NCBI GenBank assembly: GCA_937898685.1 | Contig: CALEJT010000084.1 | Coordinates: forward strand, 1 to 64,000 | Source: an uncultured Gammaproteobacteria bacterium | GTDB taxonomy: Bacteria; Pseudomonadota; Gammaproteobacteria; Pseudomonadales; Pseudohongiellaceae | Length of the DNA: 64,000 nt | Reading direction: 5' to 3' | Shown: positions 41,370 through 51,201 of the stretch, in pieces | Numbering within the stretch: position 1 is the first letter of the stretch | Layout of the letters: each line of letters opens with the position of its first letter | The notes under the pieces: generated by a model | The model's database searches: none | Seen by the model: the letters and a program-made list of their open reading frames with translations, nothing else | Told to the model about the DNA's origin: nothing | Position numbers and translations under genes: made by a program

Positions 41370-41861
41370 AGGCGTGAAGGGAAGGAGGAGATTCCTGTGG
41401 GGAAGGCTGGGTTTAAGAAAAAGGATTGAAGTTACTGATCAAAAAAAATCGGGTAAGGAAAACGGGTAAAAACGCCGGGACTAGCTGTTTTTGTTCGCAA
41501 GTGCAGTTGCTAGAACTGCCCGTCAGGACGACGGATGTTGCGGGCTCTGCTTCAGGAAAAGGTGTCGAATTGACCAAGCAGGCCGCCAATCTAGCACCGC
41601 ACCCCATGGGTGTCCAGTAGTCTGATCAGGGAAAAATGCGAGCGAACTCTTTGGTTTGCCTCAACGCAAACCCTCGTCTCAAAACGCTTCGTGACCGGCT
41701 CTTGGCCGTGCGCTCAGCGTGATCGTCGCCCAAGCTTCGCCGCTACCGAAGTACTACTGAGGACACTTCGGTCGATCCACCCTCGTGGGGTGTGGCTGGT
41801 TGCGACGCTGTGCGATGCCTCCGCGGCGGACGCAACGGAGGCAAACGCAGGAATGGGTATC
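41370..41861. other. rho-trxA intergenic region
   Basis: No protein gene is convincing in these 492 nt. The part next to rho (about 41415-41490) is A/T-rich and holds two near-direct CGGGTAA repeats; it is the rho leader, and in E. coli the rho leader carries autoregulation. A 64-codon minus frame (41413-41607) has no ribosome site. Just past trxA, GCCTCCG (41817-41823) pairs with CGGAGGC (41836-41842), a weak terminator candidate. Confidence 0.45.
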
Positions 41862-42188
41862 TTAGATGGTGCTGTCGATGAAGGCCGCGAGCTGCGACTT
41901 GGACAGCGCGCCAACTTTCTTGGCGGCCACTTCACCGTTCTTGAAGATGATCAGCGTCGGAATGCCCTTGATGTTGTACTTGGGCGCGGTGGCCGGGTTG
42001 GCGTCCACGTCCAGTTTGACGATCTTGAGCTTGCCCGCGTATTCCTCGGCCAGTTCTTCGAGGATCGGCGCAATCATTTTGCAGGGACCGCACCACTGGG
42101 CCCAAAAATCCACGAGTACCGGGCCCTGGGCCTTCAGTACGTCGTCTTCAAAACTGGCGTCGGTGACGTGGGACAGGTGTTCGCTCAT
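41862..42188 (-). CDS. trxA: Thioredoxin
   Basis: Thioredoxin reduces protein disulfides using electrons from thioredoxin reductase. The 108-residue product has the active site WAQWCGPCKMIAP (CGPC at about residues 33-36), the buried DFWA Asp and the cis-proline loop IKGIPTLIIFKNGE (about 72-85). The start at 42186-42188 fits the family; upstream in-frame codons fall in the leader. A TACAAT box and a CCCC-GGGG hairpin lie in the roughly 100-nt leader. Confidence 0.97.
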   Translation of the reverse strand: MSEHLSHVTDASFEDDVLKAQGPVLVDFWAQWCGPCKMIAPILEELAEEYAGKLKIVKLDVDANPATAPKYNIKGIPTLIIFKNGEVAAKKVGALSKSQLAAFIDSTI

Positions 42189-42286
42189 AGTGACTTCCTT
42201 AAATTCCCCCCGATGGGGTGTGAGTTGACCGGGATCGTCCGGTTTCCCCCGATATTGGGGATTTCGGCCCGGATTCAAGGAGGGCG

Positions 42287-42292
42287 ATTGTA
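42287..42292 (-). promoter_or_regulatory. Candidate -10 for trxA
   Basis: TACAAT on the minus strand in the context TGTACAATCGCCC, about 100 nt before the trxA ATG and just past the hemB stop. The context matches other -10 boxes in the window. The -35 is not convincing. Confidence 0.45.
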
Positions 42293-42304
42293 CACCCCCA
42301 GCCC

Positions 42305-43318
42305 TCAGGCGTGATTCAGCTTTTCGGCGATGGTCAGCGCGAAATAGGTCAGGATGCCGTCCGCCCCGGCACGCTTGATGCCCAGCAGGGTTTCCGGGAT
42401 CACCTTGGCCGGATCCAGCCAGCCCTTCTCGAAGGCCGCCATCAGCATCGCGTACTCGCCGCTCACCTGATAGACGAAGGTCGGCACGCCGAACTCGTCC
42501 TTCACCGCCTTGACGATGTCGAGGTAGGGCATGCCCGGCTTGACCATCACCATGTCTGCGCCTTCCTCGAGGTCCATCGCCACTTCGTGCAGGGCCTCGC
42601 GGGCATTGCCCGGGTCCATCTGGTAGTTCTCCTTCGTGCTGCGGCCGAGGTTGCCGGCCGAGCCCACGGCATCACGGAAAGGACCGTAGTAAGCGGACGC
42701 ATACTTCGCCGAATAGGCCAGGATGCGCGTGTGGATGTGACCTTCGCCTTCGAGCGCCTGACGGATCGCACCGATGCGGCCGTCCATCATGTCCGAAGGT
42801 GCCACTACGTCGGCACCGGCTGCGGCGTGGGACAGAGCCTGTTTGACCAGGGTCTCCACGGTTTCATCGTTCAGGACGTAACCGGTGTCGTCGATGATGC
42901 CGTCCTGACCGTGCGTGGTGTAGGGATCGAGCGCGACGTCGGTGATCACACCCAGCTCGGGGCAGGCATCTTTGAGCGCCTTCACTGCGCGCTGCGCCAG
43001 GCCATCGGGATTGAAGGCCTCGCGGCCATCGAGACTTTTCGTGGCGGGATCGGTAACCGGGAACAGCGCCAGAGCGGGTATGCCGAGCGCGTGCGCGCGT
43101 TTGGCCTCGATCACCAGCTGATCGATGCTCACGCGTTCGATGCCGGGCATCGAGCCCACCGGCTCACGCTGACCTTTGCCCTCGATCACGAACACCGGAT
43201 AGATGAGATCGGAAGGCGTCAGCACCGTCTCGCGCATCAGGTTGCGGCTGAAGGCATCGCGGCGCATGCGGCGCATGCGCGTGGCGGGATAACGGCGATT
43301 GGTATGGGAAAAGGCCAC
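42305..43318 (-). CDS. hemB: Delta-aminolevulinic acid dehydratase (porphobilinogen synthase)
   Basis: HemB condenses two aminolevulinates into porphobilinogen. The 337-residue product has the N-terminal arm NRRYPATRMRRMRRDAFSRN, the Schiff-base lysines in AYSAKYASAYYGPFRDA (about 205-221) and MVMVKPGMPYLDIV (about 256-269), and VAPSDMMDGRIGAIR. The metal-site region (ITDVALDPYTTHGQDG) has Asp and Thr where zinc-type enzymes have Cys, so it is probably a magnesium or alkali-metal type. I chose the GTG at 43316-43318, with GGAG six bases upstream, because it includes the full conserved arm and gives the family length. It lies 20 nt after dsbB. Confidence 0.94.
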   Translation of the reverse strand: MAFSHTNRRYPATRMRRMRRDAFSRNLMRETVLTPSDLIYPVFVIEGKGQREPVGSMPGIERVSIDQLVIEAKRAHALGIPALALFPVTDPATKSLDGREAFNPDGLAQRAVKALKDACPELGVITDVALDPYTTHGQDGIIDDTGYVLNDETVETLVKQALSHAAAGADVVAPSDMMDGRIGAIRQALEGEGHIHTRILAYSAKYASAYYGPFRDAVGSAGNLGRSTKENYQMDPGNAREALHEVAMDLEEGADMVMVKPGMPYLDIVKAVKDEFGVPTFVYQVSGEYAMLMAAFEKGWLDPAKVIPETLLGIKRAGADGILTYFALTIAEKLNHA

Positions 43319-43338
43319 GACGAACTCCGAACTACTGA

Positions 43339-43845
43339 TCAGGTACGGTTGCGCAGGAACTGGAACACGCTGACGCCCGCCAGCATGAAGAAGCCGACCA
43401 AGGCCCACTGCGGGATGCCGAGGCCGAGCACGGGGTCGGTCCACAGCACTTCGGCGCAGTTGCCGTCGCCGGAGAACAGCACTTTGAGGATGTCGGCCAT
43501 CGGGAAGTCGGTTTCCAGCATGTAGCCAATGCTGGGCAGACACTGCGGAATCTGGTCCTTCGGCAGATGCTGCAGATAGATCTGACGAATGGCGAAGCCG
43601 GCACCGGCGAGAGCGGTGAAGGTGGTGATGCCCGCGTAGGTGCGCAGCCCCTTCGCGCCCGGATTGTGGATGGCGCCGATCAGCGCCACCAGGCCCGTCA
43701 GGATGAAGAACACGCGCTGCATGATGCAGAGCGGGCAGGGCTCGAGGAACATCACGTGTTCCATGTAGAGCGCGATGCCGATCATCGCGGCACAGAACAG
43801 GAAGATGAGGCCGTTTACGTGGCGGGAGGTGAGCTTGTTCAACAT
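43339..43845 (-). CDS. dsbB: Disulfide bond formation protein DsbB
   Basis: DsbB is an inner-membrane quinone reductase that reoxidises DsbA. The 168-residue protein has four helices, the first redox pair in EPCPLCIMQR (about 36-45), and a second periplasmic pair in the loop with QIPQCLPSIGYML and GDGNCAEVLW. It lies just upstream of hemB on the same strand. No dsbA is in the window. Confidence 0.96.
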   Translation of the reverse strand: MLNKLTSRHVNGLIFLFCAAMIGIALYMEHVMFLEPCPLCIMQRVFFILTGLVALIGAIHNPGAKGLRTYAGITTFTALAGAGFAIRQIYLQHLPKDQIPQCLPSIGYMLETDFPMADILKVLFSGDGNCAEVLWTDPVLGLGIPQWALVGFFMLAGVSVFQFLRNRT

Positions 43846-43916
43846 GGGTTCGCGTTCCCTCAGGTGCGCCCGCTGGCGCGACGTGGATGGAATGGTAACA
43901 GAGGCGCCATGGCTCC

Positions 43917-45485
43917 TCAGCGATTGTTCATTTCCTGCAGATACGTATCGAAGTCGAGTGTATCGGCGGCTTCGATTTCCTTCTGCTCGATGATCGATTC
44001 CTCGGACATCGCGATGAAGTCATTCAGGGCCACCGTAGCCAACTTGAGCGAACGGAAATAATCGCTCGCCGCCAGGGATTGATTCATCGCAAAACGGAAG
44101 AAGGAAGTCTTCACTTCGCGCATGCGCTGCAGTACGCGCGCCGAGGGCGTCAGTTCCGGACGTTCGATCTTGGCGATCTGCGCCTTCGTGGCCTTGGTGT
44201 GTTCGTCGTGACCACAGATGAGATCGAGGAAGTCGGCGATCTGCGCCACTTCGCTGAGGATCTCGTTGGCCCATTCGCGCAGGCCGATCTCCTGGCCATT
44301 GCGTTTGAGTTTGAGCGCCGGGTCGCGCCCCTGTTTCACCACCGACTTCTGGTTGTAATCGAGCTCGGGATTCTGTTCGCAGCTGCCATCGGGGCTTTCG
44401 TGCAGCAGACAATAGATGAGGAAGCAGTTGAGGAAGCGGATCTGCTCTTCGTCGATGCCCACCGGCAGGAAGGGATTGAGGTCGAGACAGCGCACTTCCA
44501 GATATTCGACCCCGTATTTGCGCAGCGCTTCGACAGGACGCTCGCCACTGCGCGCGACGCGTTTCGGGCGAATGGTGCTGTAGAACTCGTTTTCGATCTG
44601 CAGCAGGTTCGCATTGAGCTGAGCCGGCGAACCATCGTCGGTACGGAATTCCTCGTAGGGTGGATAGGGGGTCTTGATCGCCTTGAGCAACCCTTCGGTG
44701 TATTCCTCGAGCGAGTTGTAGCTGATGTAGAGCGCGGCCTGCGCCTGGCTGGTGTAACCGAGATCGCCCATGCGCAGCGAGGTGGCGTAGGGGCGATAGA
44801 GACTGTACTGGTCGTACTCTTCCAACCCATGGTTGGGATTGTTGCGCACGAAGCTCTTGCAGAGCGCGGGCGAAGCGCCGAAGAGATAGAGCAGCAGCCA
44901 GGAATAACGGCGGAAGTTGCGGATCAATGCGAAATATTGCGCCGTCTTGAAGTCCTGCTGCGGCCGCGTGTCGCCAAGCAAGGCGGCATAGAGATCCCAG
45001 AAATCATCCGGCAACGAGAAGTTGTAATGGATGCCGGCAATCGTCTGCATGCTGCGGCCATAACGGAAGCCGAGGCCCTTGCGATAGAGCGTCTTCAGGC
45101 GACCGACGTTGGAGCTGCCATATTGAGCCAGCGGAATGTCCGAGTCGTTCGGCAATACGCAGGGCATGCTCGAGGTCCACAGCAACTCTTCCCGTGGCAA
45201 CTGCATATAAGTGTAGGTATGCAGGTTGGTGAGATAAGTGATGCTGTCGCTCGGGTTCTGAAACACCGGCGTGATGAATTCCATCAACGCTTCGGAAAAA
45301 TCCGTGGTGATGGCGGCATGCGTCAGCGCACTGCCCAGGTTGGACGGATGTGGGGTCTGCGCCAGATGACCTTCGGGATCGATGCGCAGACTTTCCTTTT
45401 CGATGCCGTGATTGATGTTGCGCAGACAGGCGATGGCGTCGCTTTGGCGCAACAGTTGGAGGTGACGCTGCAGTTGTTCTGACAA
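43917..45485 (-). CDS. gshA: Glutamate-cysteine ligase
   Basis: GshA makes gamma-glutamylcysteine, the first and rate-limiting step of glutathione synthesis. The 522-residue protein matches the E. coli class (518 residues): NINHGIEKESLRIDPEGHLAQT (about 23-44), ITTDFSEALMEFITPV (about 59-74), MQTIAGIHYNFSLPDDFW (about 141-158), and YLEVRCLDLNPFLPVGID (about 320-337). It starts with TTG (45483-45485), with GGAAG seven bases upstream, so initiation may be weak. The partner gshB lies at 2276-3229. Confidence 0.96.
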   Translation of the reverse strand: MSEQLQRHLQLLRQSDAIACLRNINHGIEKESLRIDPEGHLAQTPHPSNLGSALTHAAITTDFSEALMEFITPVFQNPSDSITYLTNLHTYTYMQLPREELLWTSSMPCVLPNDSDIPLAQYGSSNVGRLKTLYRKGLGFRYGRSMQTIAGIHYNFSLPDDFWDLYAALLGDTRPQQDFKTAQYFALIRNFRRYSWLLLYLFGASPALCKSFVRNNPNHGLEEYDQYSLYRPYATSLRMGDLGYTSQAQAALYISYNSLEEYTEGLLKAIKTPYPPYEEFRTDDGSPAQLNANLLQIENEFYSTIRPKRVARSGERPVEALRKYGVEYLEVRCLDLNPFLPVGIDEEQIRFLNCFLIYCLLHESPDGSCEQNPELDYNQKSVVKQGRDPALKLKRNGQEIGLREWANEILSEVAQIADFLDLICGHDEHTKATKAQIAKIERPELTPSARVLQRMREVKTSFFRFAMNQSLAASDYFRSLKLATVALNDFIAMSEESIIEQKEIEAADTLDFDTYLQEMNNR

Positions 45486-45675
45486 AGGAAAACTTCCCGT
45501 TACAGGGGCCGCGCGATCGACGAGGGGGTGGTCGATCGGGGGGCATGCGCCATCATTATTATGGTTATTACGGCCCCGGATTTATGTAAGTGGGCGGAAT
45601 ATAAGAAAATTTTCTCTTTCTTTCCGGCAAGGCGCCGCATTATGCCACAGGAGTCGCGAGGTAAGTAAAGGGGGA

Positions 45676-46089
45676 TCAGGAGCCCGATTGAGAGTCGTAC
45701 AACTTCTGTTTGAAGGCGTGGATGCGGCGGCGATCCTGCTTGGTGGGGCGTCCGGCCTGCAAATCCTGAGTCGCACGCAGCGCCTTGCGTTCGGCCGCTG
45801 CCTGCTCACGCGCGGCGATGCTCTGCGCCGTTTCTTCATATAAAAGTGCCGCCTGCGGTGCGCCGCCGCGCTGTTCGCTCAAACCGCGCACGATCACGGT
45901 TCTTTCATCCCAACCCTGACGGATGCGCAGCTCGGCTCCGATCGCGATCTCGCGACTGCTCTTGCAGCGTTCACCATTGCAATGGACCTTGCCGCCTTCG
46001 ATCGCAGCCTTGGCGAGCGAGCGGGTCTTGAAGAAGCGGGCCGCCCATAGCCATTTGTCGAGGCGGACTTTGCTGGGAGGAACGTTCAT
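45676..46089 (-). CDS. hslR: Heat shock protein 15 (S4 RNA-binding)
   Basis: Hsp15 binds stalled 50S subunits carrying peptidyl-tRNA and helps recycle them. The 137-residue product has the S4 domain VRLDKWLWAARFFKTRSLAKAAIEGGKVHCNGERCK (about 8-43) and a basic helical tail with GRPTKQDRRRIHAFK. The ATG at 46087-46089 overlaps the yrfG stop (ATGA), so the two are translationally coupled. Confidence 0.94.
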   Translation of the reverse strand: MNVPPSKVRLDKWLWAARFFKTRSLAKAAIEGGKVHCNGERCKSSREIAIGAELRIRQGWDERTVIVRGLSEQRGGAPQAALLYEETAQSIAAREQAAAERKALRATQDLQAGRPTKQDRRRIHAFKQKLYDSQSGS

Positions 46090-46739
46090 GCGGACATCAG
46101 TTCGGCGAAATTGGTGAAGCCAAGGAACGATTCGGCGCGACGCGGCGGTTGCGAGCTGTCCGGTTGCAACACTTGCAGCACCGTGCGTGGCCCTTCGTGG
46201 AGGGCGCGTTGCAACACGTTGGGACTGTCGTCGATGAAGAGACAACGCCCATAGTCGAAATCACATGCGGCGCCCAGCTTGTCCCAGAATCCCGGGTTCT
46301 CCTTGGCGAGCCCGAAGGAATGCGAGCTGTAGTGCGCATCGAGATGCTGATGCAGTCCCGAGGTTTCGAGCTTCAACGCCATCGTGGACGGATGGGCATT
46401 GGTCACGAGGATGGCGCGCTTACCCTGTTCGCGCAGGAAATGCAGGAATGCTTCGCTGTCGGCGCGGAAGCGAATGAGATGCGCCACCTCGCGCTTGAGA
46501 CCGAGAATGTCGAGATCGAGCGTTTCGCTCCAGTGATCGACGCAGTACCAGAGCAGATGCCCATAGAGCGAATCGGACAGTTCCTGCACGGCGGCGTGGG
46601 CTTCGGACAAGCTCATGCCGCGCAGTTCGCTGTAGCGCCGCGGCAGATAGTGCATCCAGAAATAGTTGTCGAAATGCAGATCGAGCAAGGTGCCGTCCAT
46701 GTCGAGCAGCACGGTGTCGATCTCGGTCCAATTCACCAT
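46086..46739 (-). CDS. yrfG: HAD-family GMP/IMP nucleotidase YrfG-like
   Basis: The 217-residue HAD hydrolase has the nucleophile motif LLDMDGTLLDL (about 11-21), motif II LVTNAHPS (about 113-120), the lysine in AKENPGFWDKL (about 147-157) and FIDDSPNVL (about 169-177). YrfG of E. coli dephosphorylates GMP and IMP and is likewise followed by hslR. The promoter lies in a 103-bp divergent region shared with cysQ. Confidence 0.9.
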   Translation of the reverse strand: MVNWTEIDTVLLDMDGTLLDLHFDNYFWMHYLPRRYSELRGMSLSEAHAAVQELSDSLYGHLLWYCVDHWSETLDLDILGLKREVAHLIRFRADSEAFLHFLREQGKRAILVTNAHPSTMALKLETSGLHQHLDAHYSSHSFGLAKENPGFWDKLGAACDFDYGRCLFIDDSPNVLQRALHEGPRTVLQVLQPDSSQPPRRAESFLGFTNFAELMSA

Positions 46740-46756
46740 CGGCGGGCATTAGCTCC

Positions 46757-46762
46757 TATAAT
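46757..46762 (+). promoter_or_regulatory. -10 box for cysQ
   Basis: Perfect TATAAT at 46757-46762 (context CTCCTATAATCGGG), about 80 nt before the cysQ start. It nearly abuts the opposing box at 46772-46777, so the two promoters probably exclude each other. Confidence 0.6.
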
Positions 46763-46771
46763 CGGGCGCTG

Positions 46772-46777
46772 ATTATA
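46772..46777 (-). promoter_or_regulatory. -10 box for yrfG-hslR
   Basis: TATAAT on the minus strand (context GGTTATAATCAGCG), about 33 nt before the yrfG ATG. It lies face to face with the cysQ box ten bases away. Confidence 0.6.
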
Positions 46778-46842
46778 ACCTTCGACCCTGCATGGCGCCT
46801 GAAAACCGCGCATCTGCGGTCTTTCCCAGCTCAGGTAGTGAC

Positions 46843-47617
<775 letters not shown>

Positions 47618-47643
<26 letters not shown>

Positions 47644-48466
47644 GCTGCGACACGAGGCGACGGTGCGGCACGAATTCCACCGCACGCACCGCGCCCGACA
47701 ACCACACCTCATCGTCGCGCAAGGCGAGTTCCATTTCCGCGATGCCTTCGCCGCTGAACTGCAGCGCACGTGCCGTGCCGTTCGGCGTCATCATCAGCGG
47801 CGCCAGATAGCAGTGGGCGGAACCCGTGCCGCTGTCTTCCTGCTTGCCGTGCCAGGGCGCGAAATAACGGAAACCATAGGCACCGTCATGCATCGCCACT
47901 GCGCAGATCAGCGCGCCGGGTACTTCCGCTTCGTCGCGCAACTGAGCCACTGCTCTCGCATCGATGCGACGCAGTTGGCCGAAGTCGGACAGCAAGGCCA
48001 CCCACACGCCATTCGGGAAACGATGCAGTGCCTGCGCTTCGATGTTCAGCACGCGGCGCAGGCCCTTGCGCAGCCAATGTGAGGCAGAAGGCGCTTCGAG
48101 TGGCGCCAGCGCGGGCATGATGGCCATCGGGCCCTTCGCCGTGGCGCGGATCAACCAGGTGCCGTGAGTGCTCTGCACGAGGCGCGAACCGAGTTTGTCG
48201 GGCCCGAACACGTGGTGCGCGAGTGCCAAAAGGCCATGACCACAGAGATGCAATTCACCATGCGAGGAGAAAAAGCGCGCATTGATCGGGCCGCTCGGCC
48301 AGTAGGTGAAGAAAACGTTGTCCTCGCTCCACGATTCCTGCGCCAGACGCAGCAGCAATTGCGCATCATCGAGCGCGGCTTCACTCACTTCATGCAAGGT
48401 GATGGGATTACCCGCGAAAACGCGGTTGGCAAACACACGATAACGATATTCGCTTTCCAGCCTCAT
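47618..48466 (-). CDS. PhzF-family isomerase-like protein
   Basis: The 282-residue product has the two-lobed PhzF fold signatures: VFANRVFAGNPITL (about 10-23), the catalytic-Glu segment QESWSEDNVFF (about 43-53; most relatives read ETAFF), ELHLCGHGLLALAHHVF (about 71-87) and KQEDSGTGSAHCYLAPL (about 214-230). PhzF of phenazine synthesis isomerises a dihydroanthranilate; most relatives have unknown substrates. Its start overlaps the egtD stop by ATGA, making it the third coupled gene after egtB and egtD. A role linked to ergothioneine is suggested by context alone. Confidence 0.85.
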
Positions 48467-49461
48467 GCTCCGTTCCTTGCGCGCCACAGTGAATCGAGGA
48501 ACCAACCCTTGCTGCACTTCCAGTTTTCCACCACGTCGAAGCCTGCGGCCTCGGCCATGTGATGGACGTCCTTCTCCAAATATTTGCAGGAATACTCCAT
48601 GTGGATGGCCTCGAAGGCATCGAAGTGGAACTTGCGATTCAGTGAGGCGATCTGCACGTCCTGCGCCACGCAGGAAACGAGATAGCTTTCCATCGCGCCA
48701 CGCGCAGGATTGTAGAAACCGTAGTGCATGAACTTGTCGAGCGGAATCTGTCCGCCGAGTTCTTCATTGATGCGGCGCAGCACGTTGATGTTGAACTCGC
48801 GCGTGAGACCTTCCTTGTCGTTGTACGCCGCCATCATCACGTCGACGTCCTTCTTCAGATCGAAGCCGACCAGCAGGTAGTCGCCATCGCGCAGGTTGTC
48901 GCGCAGTGCGCGCAGGAACCGCATGGCATCGCGATGCTCGAAATTGCCGATGTTCGAACCGAGGAAGAGCACGAGGCGTGGACGCTCGGCCGTGCCGAGG
49001 TCGAGCTGACGCAGACCATCGAAGTACTCGCCGACGAAGCCGACGACGTCCACCTCCGGATAGTCCTTGCGGATCGAGTCGACGAGGCCGTCGACCGCCG
49101 ACTCCGAAATGTCCACCGGCATGTAGGAAACACTCTTGCCGGCCTGGTTCAGCAGATCGAGCAGGATACTGGTCTTGCGACCATCCCCGGCGCCGAACTC
49201 CACGACGTCGATGGCGTCGCCTGCGAGCGCGGCGATGATTTCCGCACCACGTTTCTGCAACACGTCGAGTTCGCAGTTGGTGAGGTAGTACTCCGCGCAT
49301 TCGCTGATGCGCTGGAACAGCTCACTGCCGCGATCGTCGTAGAAATACTTCGGTGGCAGAAATTTCTGCGACGCGCTCAAGCCCACGAGGACGTCGAGCG
49401 AGAATTGTTTGCGAAGTGATAGACCGTAGTTCTGGACCATGTGAGGGGCTGCTTGGTTCAT
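48463..49461 (-). CDS. egtD: L-histidine N-alpha-methyltransferase EgtD
   Basis: EgtD trimethylates histidine to hercynine, the first step of ergothioneine synthesis. The 332-residue protein shows KFLPPKYFYDDRGSELFQRI (about 33-52), PEYYLTNCE-type segment (AEYYLTNCELDVL), the SAM site VEFGAGDGRKTSILL (about 85-99), and LVLFLGSNIGNF (about 162-173). Overlaps with egtB (ATGA) and phzF (ATGA) show translational coupling on both sides. Confidence 0.95.
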   Translation of the reverse strand: MNQAAPHMVQNYGLSLRKQFSLDVLVGLSASQKFLPPKYFYDDRGSELFQRISECAEYYLTNCELDVLQKRGAEIIAALAGDAIDVVEFGAGDGRKTSILLDLLNQAGKSVSYMPVDISESAVDGLVDSIRKDYPEVDVVGFVGEYFDGLRQLDLGTAERPRLVLFLGSNIGNFEHRDAMRFLRALRDNLRDGDYLLVGFDLKKDVDVMMAAYNDKEGLTREFNINVLRRINEELGGQIPLDKFMHYGFYNPARGAMESYLVSCVAQDVQIASLNRKFHFDAFEAIHMEYSCKYLEKDVHHMAEAAGFDVVENWKCSKGWFLDSLWRARNGA

Positions 49462-50753
49462 GACTCATCCTTTGCCAGGCGTATCCCGGTAAAACACCAG
49501 CGATCGCTTGGACGGTAGAAGTTGCGGTAGGTGGAACGCCAATGATGAGCAGGCGTTGCGATACTGCCCCCACGCAGCACTTGTTGCCCGCTCATGAATT
49601 TGCCGTTGTATTCACCGAGGGCGCCCGCGGGTGGCTCGTAGCCGGGATAGGCGCCGTATGCGCTGCTGGTCCATTGCCACAGCAGGCCGTTGTCGAGCTG
49701 ATCGACTGCGCGTTCCGGTGTCGGCAGCACGGGGCGGCCCGGCAACCAGAACGCTGCGTCGCTGGAATCTGCATATTGCAGCGTGGCGACTTCCAGCTCG
49801 GCTTCGGTGGGCAGCCGCGCGCTGGCCCAGGTGGCGAATGCGGCTGCCTCGTAATAGCTGATGTGAGATACGGGAAGATTCGGATCGAGCACGGCAAGGC
49901 CGCCGAGGTGATATTCGAACCACTCGTCTTCCGCCGCGCTTCTGCCGCTCGGGTTGTGCCAGTAAAGCGGCGCCTTGATGCGGTTCGTGAGCACCCAGTC
50001 CCAGCCATCGCTGAGCCAGAGCTCGGGGCGGCGATAGCCATCATCGCGCATGAAGGCCAGATATTCGCCGTTGCGCACCAGTCGATCGCGCAACCGAAAA
50101 CTTTGCAGCCACACGCGGTGGCGCGGTGTTTCGTTGTCGAAACAGAAACCCGCCTTGGCGTCGTGACCGATCTGTCTCAGGCCCGATTCGAAGCCGAGCC
50201 ACTTGGGCTCGCCTGCGCCTTCGCGCTGTTCGGTCGGCACCGAGATCTTGTCGTAGGCAGGCATCTGCGGATGCATGCCGAGGATGTATTTGATGTCTTG
50301 GAGCAGCAGTTCCTGATGTTGCTGCTCGTGCTGAATGCCGAGTTCCACCAGCGCGACTTCGCGCGCGTTCAATTCCTTGCGTTCGATGCGCAGCAACAGC
50401 GCTTCGGTCACCGCCTGCCGGTACTGACGGATCTCGCGCAGCGTCGGGCGGGAAAGATGACCGCGTCGCTCCTGCGGCCAATGCTCACCGATGGATTTGT
50501 AATAGGAATTGAAGAGAAAACCGCGGGACTGTGCGTCCTTCATGCTCGACGACGAATGCTTGCTGTCGAGCAGGAAGCAATCGAAGAACCAGGTGGTATG
50601 AGCGAGATGCCATTTGGGTGGACTGACGAAAGGGGCGGGTTGCACCACGTGATCCTCCACCTCCAACTGGCGGCAAATATCTTCGCTCTGCTCGCGGCAG
50701 GCTGCGAAGACTTCCGCCAGTCGTAGGCGGGGATTGGGCAGACTCACTGGCAT
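49458..50753 (-). CDS. egtB: Ergothioneine synthase EgtB (sulfoxide synthase)
   Basis: EgtB is a non-heme iron enzyme that joins a thiol to hercynine using O2. The 431-residue product has a DinB-like N-terminal domain with the iron ligands in HLAHTTWFFDCFL (about 48-60) and LGIQHEQQHQELLLQDIK (about 133-150). A C-terminal FGE-sulfatase-like domain follows, with PVSHISYYEAAAFATWASARLPTEAE (about 295-320) and RSTYRNFYRPSDRW. Whether it uses cysteine or gamma-glutamylcysteine cannot be told; no egtC amidohydrolase or egtE lyase is in the window, which mildly favours direct cysteine use. It lies 36 nt after a rhodanese gene. Confidence 0.93.
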   Translation of the reverse strand: MPVSLPNPRLRLAEVFAACREQSEDICRQLEVEDHVVQPAPFVSPPKWHLAHTTWFFDCFLLDSKHSSSSMKDAQSRGFLFNSYYKSIGEHWPQERRGHLSRPTLREIRQYRQAVTEALLLRIERKELNAREVALVELGIQHEQQHQELLLQDIKYILGMHPQMPAYDKISVPTEQREGAGEPKWLGFESGLRQIGHDAKAGFCFDNETPRHRVWLQSFRLRDRLVRNGEYLAFMRDDGYRRPELWLSDGWDWVLTNRIKAPLYWHNPSGRSAAEDEWFEYHLGGLAVLDPNLPVSHISYYEAAAFATWASARLPTEAELEVATLQYADSSDAAFWLPGRPVLPTPERAVDQLDNGLLWQWTSSAYGAYPGYEPPAGALGEYNGKFMSGQQVLRGGSIATPAHHWRSTYRNFYRPSDRWCFTGIRLAKDES

Positions 50754-50789
50754 CGCTGCGCTCTCGAGTGTTACGGCTGTTCGTTACGT

Positions 50790-51155
50790 TTATGGCAACT
50801 GCCCGGGCCGCTGCGGCGGCACTTCGCTCTGCTCCTGACCCTTGTAGGCGAACCAGTCACGCGTGCCGCCTTCGAGGTCGTAGACGTGCGTGAAACCGGC
50901 GGCCTCGAGTTTCTGCGCTGCCTTCGGCGAAGCGTTGCATTCGAGGCTGGCGCAATAGACCACGACTTCCCTGTCCTTGCTGCCTGCGACCTCTTCGACC
51001 TTCTGTACGAAGTTCGGATCCTCGAGCGGAATGTTCACCGAGGTACGAATGTGTTTGTCGATGAATTGCTCGCGCGGTAACACGTTGATCAGGACGAAGT
51101 CGTTGTCGTCCACGTGATTCATGCGATCGAGTTCGCCACTCGTGATTGCTCTCAT
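50790..51155 (-). CDS. Rhodanese-domain sulfurtransferase
   Basis: The 121-residue single-domain rhodanese has the active-site loop VVVYCASLECNAS (about 62-74), with the persulfide Cys at the first cysteine, and the upstream FVLINVLPREQFIDKHI (about 20-36) where classic members read DVRxxxE. A second Cys four residues on resembles the CxxxC pattern of some regulatory members. The ATG at 51153-51155 follows AGGAG. It precedes egtB on the same strand, so it could supply or sense sulfane sulfur for that pathway, which is inference. Confidence 0.87.
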   Translation of the reverse strand: MRAITSGELDRMNHVDDNDFVLINVLPREQFIDKHIRTSVNIPLEDPNFVQKVEEVAGSKDREVVVYCASLECNASPKAAQKLEAAGFTHVYDLEGGTRDWFAYKGQEQSEVPPQRPGQLP

Positions 51156-51201
51156 GTTCGACTCCTGTGGACCTCGCGGCGGCCCGTGCGTTGGTTCGTC
51201 C

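Noticed and set aside
41413..41607. 64-codon minus frame as a rho leader peptide
   Set aside because: No ribosome binding site, unusual composition, and no similarity to known leader peptides. The leader region itself is noted.
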